DNA of 64,000 bases from Garcia nutans (taxonomy: Eukaryota > Streptophyta > Magnoliopsida > Malpighiales > Euphorbiaceae): assembly GCA_947685225.1 (NCBI GenBank), contig CANTUV010000024.1, positions 55,642,001 through 55,706,000 on the forward strand, written 5' to 3'. The position numbers and the translations under genes are program-made. Shown here in pieces: positions 49,986 through 58,309 of the stretch; within the stretch, counting starts at the first letter, position 1; every line of letters begins with the position of its first letter. The notes under the pieces were generated by a model. It worked only from the letters and a program-made list of their open reading frames with translations. It did no database searches and was not told the origin of the DNA.

Positions 49986-51330
49986 TGAGTACCAAACTTT
50001 TTGCAAGGGCAAAGACTGTTCCAATCAGGATCCCGATTAATGCCAAGAAGATAGAAGGAATTTGGAGTCTAGAAAGATTGCCTCCAAGCTGCCTAAAATT
50101 CAAATAAGATATTTATAGTGTGAGGGTTTGTCCACTGTGTCAGACGAGCTCCTATCTTAAGATGACCTTCATTTAACCCATGTCCCTTATAGACCCCATT
50201 TCAAGCCTATCAAAGAGTTGTTGATCTATCTTGGTAGGTAGAGTCTATTACTGGAGATAGTTTGGATAAGTATGCATATGAGATAGACAATATTTAAACT
50301 CAAAAGAGATCTTTGGTCAAGTAATGTGTATGTGCCTATCTGAAGTGCAATAATTCTTGCTTAAATAGAAATGAATCCCGAATTTAGTATGGTAACTAGG
50401 GTTGTCATGCTATAGATATGTTAATTTGGAAAATCAAGTCCTGAGGTACATTGACATTAATTTGGCAAAGCCAACATTAGATTTCAAAATGAAAATTAAA
50501 AAAAAAGAATAAAAAAAAGTGTTTTGTCATACAAAGCCTTCAAGTTAAGGGAAGTATGTTAAACCTCCAAAGGACACATTAGGCAAAGAAAATGATTATT
50601 GGCAAGGTCATGAAGAAGCTATCAACTGACATGCTGAAACATAGTTTGAAGTGGATGCATCCCTAACTCTGCTGCTTGGGATCTCCACCACTCATGTTCT
50701 CAAAATCTTGAAGATAAAAGCCATAAATGCAAAGCTTTCTATCATTCCAACGCAAGACTTGAACGAGCATAGAAAAGGAGTCAATGAGAATAGTTCTGCT
50801 GATCACCTCAGTCTGTGAGTTGATGGAATGGCTGTAAGTATCATTCATGCATATCATGCATACATGAGCATATCACATCGCACTGTCTTGTCTTGTATTG
50901 TCTATTCTTTATCAAAGTGAACAGCAAACACTCTGTGAAGTAAAGAATCAAAAGAAGATATCAAATCAGGGGGGCATGAAAAGCCCATTGCTTGAGAAAG
51001 TTCCAGTCATTTTGCAAAAGAAGAAATACGTGCTTGTGCGAAGAACTAGATGGCAAAAACATCAATCAGAGCCTGCATAGAAAAATCATGGGCTTGAGCC
51101 TACACAAGGGGCAAAGTTTCTCCTTTTCAATTTTTTGAGTCTATATATAAAATATTTTCAAACTCACTTACAAATATTTTGCCACGCAGGGGGGCAAGGA
51201 GAGGATATAAGGTCCAATTAAAAATAGCTGAATTTTTGCAAAAAGGAATAACAAAAGAATGGAACATTAGAACTCTCAAAATAATGAAGATGAAAAAGAC
51301 AAAAGAACAGTCCAGCTAAAAAAAGCTAAA

Positions 51331-51632
51331 GTAAGGGTAAAGACCCAAAGTCCAAAGGATGAAGATTCATTTTCAAGGTTGAAGACCCGATGCCAAGGAT
51401 GAAGATCCAGTTCAAAGGATGAATATCCATTTTCAAGGGTGAGGACCCGATCTAAAAGGATGAAGATCCGATCTCAAAGGATGAAGATCCATTTTCAAGG
51501 GTGAAGACCGATCTCAAAGGATGAAGATCCATTTTCAAGGGTGAAGACCCGATCTCAAAGGATGAAGATCCATTTGCAAGGGTGAAATCCCGATCTCAAA
51601 GGATGAAGATTCATTTACAAGGGTGAAGAATC
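51331..51632. repeat. Hairpin array I, short form, gag-only element
   Basis: Starts GTAAGGGTAAAGACCC, then about seven GGATGAAGATCC/GGGTGAAGACCC monomers. Homologous to 43296-43600 and 22306-34122. Confidence 0.93.
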
Positions 51633-51714
51633 ATAATGCATAGAACAGTCGGAGCAGTAAGACTTCTCAAATGATAAAAGGTCAGTCAAACTCAGTCTCG
51701 AGTCCAATCACCCA

Positions 51715-52160
51715 AGTTAAATTCAATATCGGGTCCATAACCCAAATTACCCTTAGCTCCAGAACCTAGAATCTCTTTTAAGTGCAGAACTTAGCTCGGG
51801 TCTAGAACCTAAATTACCCTTAGGTCCAGAACCTAGAATTTTTTCTAAGTCCAGAACTTAGCTCGGGTCCAGAACCCATATTTTGATTAGGTCTAGCACC
51901 TAAAATCTCTTCTAAGTCCCGAACTTAGCTCTGGTCCAGAACCCAAAATTTTCATAGGTCCAGAACCTAGAATCTCTTTTAAGTCTAGAACTTAGCTCGG
52001 GTCCAGAACCCAAATTTTGATTAGGTCCAGAACCTAGAATCTCTTCTAAGTCCAAAACTTAGCTCGGGTCCAGAACCCAAATTTTCCTTAGGTCCAGAAC
52101 CTAGAATCTCTTCTAAGTCTAGAACTTAGCTCGGGTCCAGAACCCAAATTCAATTCAGTC
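51715..52160. repeat. Hairpin array II, gag-only element
   Basis: Cycles of AGGT-CCAGA-ACCT, AAGT-CCAGA-ACTT and GGGT-CCAGA-ACCC, about six cycles of 67 bp. Confidence 0.93.
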
Positions 52161-52665
52161 TCGGGTCCTAGTACCCATTCTCAGGTCCAAATACCAAAAT
52201 CAAATCAGTCTCGGGTCCAGGTACCCTAATTAAATCAATCTCGGGTCCAAGTATCCAAATTCAATCTAGTCTCGGGTCCATGTACTCGAATTCAACCTTG
52301 TCTCAGGTCCAAGCACCCAAATTCAATTCAATCTCAATTCCAAGTACCTAGTCTCGGGTCCAAGTACCCAAATCCAATTCAAGCTGGGGTCCAAGTATCC
52401 AAATCAAATTCAGTCTAGGGTCCAAGTACCCAATCTCGGGTCCAAGTACCCAATCTCAGGTCCAAGTACCCAATCCCAAGTCTAAGTACCCAAATCAAAT
52501 TCAATCTTGGGTCCAAGTATCCAAATAAAATTCAATCTCGGGTCCAAATACTCAATCTCGGGTACAAGTACCCAATCCCGGGTCCAGGTACCCAAATTTA
52601 TTCTAGTCTCGGGTGCAAGTACCCAAATCAAGTTCAATCTCGGGTCCAAGTACCCAAAACAAATT
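52161..52665. repeat. Hairpin array III, gag-only element
   Basis: About 17 units of the type TCGGGTCCAAGTACCC. More copies than the 44206-44530 array. Confidence 0.92.
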
Positions 52666-52740
52666 CAAATAACCATCTCATCAAAAATTAAGTCTTATTG
52701 CTTTTCACTCTCTTTTACTAAAGTCTCAAATCGTTCAAGC

Positions 52741-52750
52741 AGGGGGCAAA
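52741..52750 (+). other. Polypurine tract before LTR D
   Basis: AGGGGGCAAA, one base before the LTR start TGTAGACCC. Confidence 0.8.
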
Positions 52751-52968
52751 CTGTAGACCCTTAATTTTTGACCCAGTCCGGTCTAATATATTTTAATTAG
52801 TCCAAAATAATTTTTGTGGTTTCTAATATATTTTAATTAGTCGAAAACAATGTTTGTTATCTTAATTAAATAATATTTGCTTTAGTATCTAATTTTTATT
52901 AATAAAAAAATAATAATAATAATAAACAAAAAAAATCGGCTTGCAGTGAAATGGCCCAAGATTTTCCT

Positions 52969-53000
52969 GCGGGAGAAATGGCCAAAGCCATTTCGCCCGC
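52969..53000. repeat. Hairpin in the LTR D GC-rich island
   Basis: GCGGGAGAAATGGC, loop CAAA, GCCATTTCGCCCGC: 14-bp arms with one mismatch. It occupies the position where LTR A has a different perfect hairpin. Confidence 0.88.
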
Positions 53001-53068
53001 AGATTGTTTCTGCGAGCGAAGCCCGCAGGAATTTCCTGTAGGGAAATGGTCCACAGGCCAATTCTCCA

Positions 53069-53085
53069 CCCCCCCCCCCCCCCCC
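53069..53085. repeat. 17-bp poly-C run
   Basis: Seventeen consecutive C on the plus strand, between TCTCCA and GCTGCC. LTR B has only a short run of C at the comparable place (about 41985-41990). Confidence 0.9.
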
Positions 53086-55051
53086 GCTGCCACAGCCAGT
53101 TGTGGCAACTTTTTCGCTAATGTAATTTCCGCAGCAGTTTTTTCGCCAGCGCAATTTTTCGACACAAATTTTTCCAAAACTTAATACAATTAGGTTTCGG
53201 TATAATTTTCTTAATGAATGTTATATTCCGTGAATAACTAAGATTAATAAAAAAATCTTCTATAAATAAGACCAAAAACAACACAAAACAGAAGGAGAAA
53301 TTGATCAGAAATTGGGACGAAATTTGAAGAAAAATTGAGACCAAAACTGAGGAGGAAAACCTTTGAATCAATTTGATTTTTTGAAAGAGCAAACAAACAA
53401 TTCAATCCATCAAAGGCAGCAAAGCTTGTCTTTGTTCTTGTTCATCCAAGAAGTGATTTTTGGTGGAACCAATAAACGAAGATATGAATTTCTTTATTTG
53501 TTTCATTTATTCACAGTAGCTTCATCATTGAAAAATCTTAAAAATTGTTTCTGTTTCTTCAAAATAAAAAAAAATAAAAAAAAAACCTAAGAACCCTAAT
53601 TCACCTTTTCTAGAGATTAAAAACCTTAATTCATTACTTTGTTTTCCAAAAAGCTTAAAATTGTTATTTTTGTTTCTTCAAAATCTCAAAACCCTAATTT
53701 GCTTTCCAAATTTTCAAAATCATAAATTAAATCTGTTTCTTTCCAAAAACCCTAAAAAACATCTTTTTTGCTTCTATAAAATTTAAATCATTTTGTTTAT
53801 TTTCATAAAGTTTCATAAAATTATCAAATTGATTTTCAAATCCTAAAAACCTAATGCATTCTCCGAAACCCTAATTCTAAAATTCTAAAACCCTAATTCA
53901 ACTCCAAAACCCAAAACAATAAACATTAAACTAGCTAACCTAAACCCTAATTTTTCTAAACCCTAATCCTTTAAACTTAAAAAAAACCTTATAAACATAA
54001 ATGTTATAATTTTTACATAGTAAGATTAAAAACATAACTCAATAGCTAATAGTCATAAACTTAATGTTTTGAAGAGCCCAAACCCTAGTTTCATGATTTT
54101 ACCACTCAAACACTAATTTGGTTAATTAAAGAACTTTATCAACCTCTTAAATTTTAAAACTTTAATTCATGTCAATTCCTTAAAGTTCAAAGTAGCTAAG
54201 AATTACAATTCCTAAACCTATAAATTCCAAATCCCTAAACACATTAAATAAAGAAACTTAAATAGAAACAGTAGCCATAATTTGGATTTTTATTTGCTTT
54301 ATTCAATTTTATATTTGATTATACTTTGATTTATTTTTTATGCTTTAATTTGTTTAAGTTCAATGTTTGGTTTATTTAACTTACCATGGATGGATGTTTA
54401 CTTTCTATTGATGTTTAATACCTTTGATGAATGATTTATTTATGATGAATGGTTATTTACTTTTATCGATTTATTTAGATTTCCAAATGTTGTAAGAGGT
54501 ATGTTTCCACTTGGTGGGTACCTCATTAGTTAAATATCATGTAATTTAAATTGCTTTTCTATTTTAGAACCAATGTAAAGGACATGTTTCTACCTTTCGA
54601 TGGGAGCCCTATTTAGGCATGGATTATGTAAGGGTATGTTTCCATCTTCGGATGAGTGTCCATTTATTTGTTTTGCTTGGACATTATTTTGATTTTCAAT
54701 ATATCGATGCTTTATTTTAATTATTGTGTGTAATATGGATAATATTATTATATTTAAGAATTTTATAATATTAAGACCTATAAAGGAGGTCGGTTCCAAT
54801 GAGCCGGGCATTGTGGGGGTGCTGGGCCATTTCTCACTTTCCCCACACGTACCCAACTTTCTGAACCCATTAGGGGGTTAGGGATTCCTTAGGAATCGAG
54901 TCATCCACCCCTTTCTTTTTCCCGGCCTGTCCGGGTGGCGACTCCATTTTCTCTAGACCTAGGTCCATGTTCTCTAAGACCCCGAGCCTAAACAGTGTCG
55001 AAGTCGCAAGAACCATTCCATCGAGAGTGGGGGCAAAAATCCCTGCTCATA

Positions 55052-55056
55052 ACTAC
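55052..55056. other. Right target-site duplication of the Tat cluster (ACTAC)
   Basis: Follows LTR D and continues the Tekay gag/leader sequence (ACTACCTTCTATGGAC; element 1: ACTACCCTCTACAGAC). Confidence 0.8.
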
Positions 55057-55087
55057 CTTCTATGGACTTACGTGACTAAGATGCCAT
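55057..55087 (-). pseudogene. Tekay element 2: first gag codons
   Basis: ATG at 55087-55085 corresponds to the gag start of element 1. The reading MAS is followed at once by a TAG codon in place of the CAT of element 1. The rest of gag continues beyond the Tat cluster at 41760. Confidence 0.7.
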
Positions 55088-55235
55088 CACTACCTATATC
55101 TACAAACATAGCAGAATATGCCTCATCAAAGATCATAAATTGCTAGTGCCAAAATATGTATCTTATTCAAAAACCATATTTTAAAATCAAGATTTTTTTC
55201 TTACAATTCACCTAGGTTGAGAATCTCAAACCTAG

Positions 55236-55247
55236 GCTCTGATACCA
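55236..55247 (-). other. Primer-binding site of Tekay element 2
   Basis: The minus strand reads TGGTATCAGAGC, as in element 1. The LTR begins 7 bp away at 55255. Confidence 0.92.
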
Positions 55248-55254
55248 AAATAGA

Positions 55255-55818
55255 TGTAACACCCGTATACCCATTTACGCACACTACGTACAACCACATT
55301 TGTAATATATGTATACCAGATACAGGAGTGTCACGGTTTATATTAAACAAACCAATCTTTCAATTTAGCAATAATATGAAAAAAAACTTAAAACATTTCA
55401 TATATATTATGGAACATAATAGATAAAACATTTATTTATTCAGCAGCAGAAAATGTAGCGTTATTTACATATATATATACATCAAAATCCATATTTACAA
55501 AACATAAAGTTTATACATGTTTGGCAGTTCATTTCTGATCTTTAAGTCCACAATCAACACTTTAAAGTCTAGACTCAACTCGGTCTAGCTGAACTCTTCG
55601 GTTCTACCCTGTCACCTGCGCGATGAACCACAATCACACTAACCCAATGACTTAGTGGTACAAACCATTATAAAAATATGCTTTAATGTAATGCAAATGT
55701 CATACTTTCAAATATTATAAATAATTCACAAGAACATCATATTTCATAACATTACATTTCATTATATCATTCAATTGTTTCATCATTCATGATTCACATT
55801 TAAGCAAAGACAAGCATG
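55255..55818 (-). mobile_element. Truncated 5' LTR of Tekay element 2
   Basis: Plus-strand start TGTAACACCCGTATAC. Collinear with 3697-4254 of the element 1 LTR up to AAGCATGG (about 55818), where Tat pol sequence starts. The remaining ~2 kb of LTR is missing. Confidence 0.87.
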
Positions 55819-55852
55819 GTCTCTCTACATGTTTATAAGGTTTTTTTAAAGT

Positions 55853-56149
55853 TTAAAGGATTAAGGTCATCTTGGACAGAATTTGCTTAATTGTCTTATT
55901 TATTGCTTCAACCGCACCGTTAGCCTTTGGTCTATAAGGAGAGGATCTATGATGATGAATTTGGTACTTCGAGAATAAATTCTTAACTGCTCCTTGAAAC
56001 TGTACCCCATTGTCTGATACCACACTGTGTGGGACCCCGTATCTGCAGATGAGGTTCCTTTCAATAAATCTAGCCATTTGACTTGCACTCAGTTTGTTGA
56101 AGGATTCGGCCTCGATCCATTTTGAAAAATAATCTACTGCTACCACCAT
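55853..56149 (-). pseudogene. Tat integrase catalytic core (partial)
   Basis: 98 codons with all three catalytic acids in view: Asp in VVAVDYFSKWIEAE, Asp in VVSDNGVQFQG, and Glu in PKANGAVEAINKTIKQI (D, D-35-E arrangement). The C-terminal domain is missing. Confidence 0.88.
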
Positions 56150-56320
56150 GAAACGGTGCCCGTTTTAAGCTGTCAGATGTTTCTCCCCTATAATGTCGAT
56201 ACCCCAGGTGGCAAATGGCCAGGGTGAAGACATAGAATGCAATTCTTCAGGAGGCATGTGATTCAAGTTACCATACATCTGACATTGTTGGCACTTCTTG
56301 ACAAACTCAATACAGTCTCT

Positions 56321-56845
56321 CTACATGGTCAACCAATAGTAACCTTGTCGAATAACCTTCTTAACTAGGGCCAAACCACTCATGTGCAGATCGCAACTTC
56401 CCGCATGTATTTTTGACATGATGTGCTCCACTTCAGGTTTTCTTAAACATCTTAAATGTACTCCATCAGGCCATCTTTGATATAACTCTCCATGGAAGGT
56501 GATGTATTGTAATGACCACCGCCTTATGGCTCTTCTCTCTTTCTTTGTTGCCCCCGGCGGGTATCCTCTTTCTTCCAAAATTTGCCTTATAGTATCATAC
56601 CACGCATCATGATCTGTATCAATTTCCATGATTGTTTCATATTCATAGCAGGGAGTTGATGAACTGGTCAAGATCAGAGGCTTAAGGAATAAGCTAATAG
56701 GGTTTTCCCATACCGGAGCCAATGTGGCTAGGGCATTAGCCATCTGATTTTCTTCTCTCAATAGGTGTATAAACCTACACTCCTTAAAGTTCTTTTTCAT
56801 CATGGTCAAGTAATGGTGGTATGGTTTTAATTTTTCTTCTTTCAA
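56321..56845 (-). pseudogene. Tat RNase H C-terminus and integrase zinc-binding region
   Basis: 174 codons. The first part (ECRFIHLLREENQMANALATLA) ends the second RNase H. The last part (RKPEVEHIMSKIHAGSCD, LVKKVIRQGYYWLTM) is the H-H part of the integrase HHCC finger. It ends at TAG 56318-56320, after which the same frame continues into the cysteine pair. Confidence 0.83.
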
Positions 56846-56849
56846 CTCT

Positions 56850-57246
56850 CATTCTCCATTTACTTGGGATACAACTAGCAGTGAATCACCATAAACTTCC
56901 ACCTTATCCACCTTCATAATCATTAGGGTTTCAAACCAAAAATACAAGCTTCGTACTCCACCATATTATTGGTTGCCCTAAATTTTAATTTTTTGGCTAA
57001 AGGGATGAGTTCCCCTTCGGGCGATTCTAGTATAACTCCTAAACCTACTCCTTTCCTGTTTACTGCTCCATCAAAATACATTTTCCACCCTTGTAATTCA
57101 ATTGCTTCTAAATGTTCATCTAGAAATTCCAAGATTACCTCTTCACTTTCTGGTAATGGTTGTTGAGCCAGGAATTCTGCCAATACTCTACCTTTGATTG
57201 TTTTCCTAGTTACATACTCAATCTCAAATTCCTCTAATATTATCAA
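56850..57246 (-). pseudogene. Tat second (archaeal-type) RNase H, N-terminal part
   Basis: 107 codons: EFEIEYVTRKTIKGRVLAEF, then WKMYFDGAVNRKGVGLGVIL (first catalytic Asp) and RATNNMVEYEACIFGLK (catalytic Glu). The third acidic residue is in a VYGDSLLVVSQV-like stretch just beyond a frame break (near 56890). This domain is present only in the Tat clade among plant Ty3/gypsy elements. Confidence 0.85.
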
Positions 57247-57291
57247 CCATCAACCATATTTCCTAATCAAAGAGGGTGTCTCCCTTAAGTA

Positions 57292-57561
57292 CTACATTGG
57301 GTCTAACCTAGAAATTGCTTGTACATTATACGATTGAAAGTAATACTGCAACTTGCAAACCACGGCTATACAGGTCTTTTCGATGATACTATACTTAATT
57401 TCATAAGGTAGGAGCTTTCTACTCAAATAGTAAACGGCATGCTCAATCCCTGATTCATCTGGTTGGGCTAGCATGGCTCCTACCAACTCTTTTTCTACTG
57501 TTAAGTATAGTAATAGAGGTTTGCCGGGTTTAGGTGGTTTCAAAACAGGTGGATTCAACAA
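57292..57561 (-). pseudogene. Tat first RNase H domain (partial)
   Basis: 89 codons: LNPPVLKPPKPGKPLLLYL, then ESGIEHAVYYLSRKL and KTCIAVV. It matches the RT-linked RNase H of Tat elements. The usual catalytic Asp at the start of the domain (YL-S/A-) is not preserved here (LLLYLTVEKELVGAML), as is common for this domain in the clade. Broken at 57289-57291. Confidence 0.75.
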
Positions 57562-57573
57562 ATACTCTTTTAT

Positions 57574-58021
57574 TCAATCAAAGGCCTTTTGACATTCTTC
57601 ATTCCATACGACCGGCTGATTCTTTCTAAGCAATTTGAAGATAGGCTCACAAATTGTTGTGAGCTTTTCTATAAATCTGCTAATGTATTGCAGTTTACCA
57701 ATGAATCCCTGAACTTCTCTCTCCATCTTTGGGGCTGGCATATCCCTAATTGCTTTGACTTTGTCAGGATCTATCTCAATGCCATTCGGACCAATCACAT
57801 GTCCCAACAATTTACCTGAGGTAACACCGAATACACACTTCTTCGGGTTTAATCTTAGCTTATATTTCAAAGCTCTATCGAAGAATAACTCTAAGTTTTG
57901 GAAGTGTTGCTCCCTTGTGTCTGATTTTACCATCATATCATCAACATATACTTCAACTTCTTTGTGCATCATGTCATGAAATAGTATGGTGGCCATCCTT
58001 TGGTAGGTTGTTGTTGCGCTC
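57574..58021 (-). pseudogene. Tat RT palm and thumb
   Basis: About 149 codons starting inside the palm (ATYQRA-like TTTYQRMATILFHDMMHK) with the catalytic VEVYVDDMMVKS, then PKKCVFGVTSGKLLGH and QGFIGKLQYISRF. The part containing the first catalytic Asp is absent because of the junction at 58021. A stop at 57571-57573 separates it from the next domain. Confidence 0.88.
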
Positions 58022-58309
58022 AAATTAAGTACTACTATAAAGCGTCACTCGCAAGTATACGAGATAGTTGTAGCAAAGATGATCGCCCCAAGGTTGTTTC
58101 CCCAAGAAGGTGTGGTTCGTAATAGCTTGATTGACAAATTGTTTAAATGCGGAAGTTTGTCGTGTTGGAATGGTGCAAGAATAATTTAAACCTAAAATTA
58201 ACGTGCGTAGGGTTAAAGTGTGTGAAGAGTCTACAAGATCAAATCGATTCTTGGGAAGATGCCTTGGGATATAGGTCCATTCAATCAAAGCTCAATTCTC
58301 AATTATTCT
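58022..58309. other. Unclassified repeat fragment left of the solo LTR
   Basis: It contains CACTCGCAAGTATACGAGAT, a kind of word common in plant repeats, and no protein domain. It abuts Tat pol abruptly at 58021/58022 and is split from 61075 onward by the solo LTR, so both sides probably belong to one older repeat. Confidence 0.4.

Larger units (their letters stand above)
48698..51330 (+). other. Long non-coding region downstream of gag in the Tat element
   Basis: No protein domain. It holds the 27-bp minisatellite (49282-49470), two purine-rich stretches (49597-49690 and 49866-49985) and the unoccupied site of the non-coding element (ACTAG at 50395-50399). The region from about 49500 on is conserved in the fragments at 36551-38030 and 21355-22305, so it belongs to the element. 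Confidence 0.75.
41766..55051 (+). mobile_element. Tat cluster with three LTRs and two internal regions
   Basis: Order: LTR B (41766-43295, 3' truncated), arrays and linker (43296-44616), LTR C (44617-46127), PBS, gag-only internal region with arrays (46128-52751), LTR D (52752-55051). Only the outermost ends carry a shared target duplication, so the cluster probably arose by one insertion followed by recombination between copies, plus a deletion that fused LTR B to the array. Confidence 0.85.
52752..55051 (+). mobile_element. Tat LTR D (longest copy, 2300 bp)
   Basis: TGTAGACCCTTAATTTTTG to CCCTGCTCATA. Contains a GC-rich island with a 14-bp-arm hairpin (52969-53000), a 17-C run (53069-53085), TATA box 53261-53268, CCCTAA-rich middle and the conserved 3' block with GGAATCGAGTCATCC. 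Confidence 0.9.
38031..55818 (-). mobile_element. Tekay-type element 2, split by a Tat cluster (41766-55051)
   Basis: Minus strand. The 5' LTR (truncated) is at 55818-55255, PBS 55247-55236, gag tip 55087-55052. The Tat cluster follows, then gag, protease, RT, RNase H and integrase start from 41765 down to 38031. The integrase is cut after its ...LAELHISEIV block, where minus-strand Tat DNA begins. It is more decayed than element 1, with at least eleven in-frame nonsense codons and several indels. Confidence 0.88.
55819..58021 (-). mobile_element. Tat/Ogre-type pol remnant, minus strand
   Basis: Reading from 58021 down: RT palm, RNase H, a second (archaeal-type) RNase H, integrase zinc region and integrase core. 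Two successive RNase H domains are the diagnostic trait of the Tat clade. Both ends are cut: the RT lacks its N-terminal half at 58021, and the integrase lacks its C-terminal part at about 55850. Confidence 0.88.
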
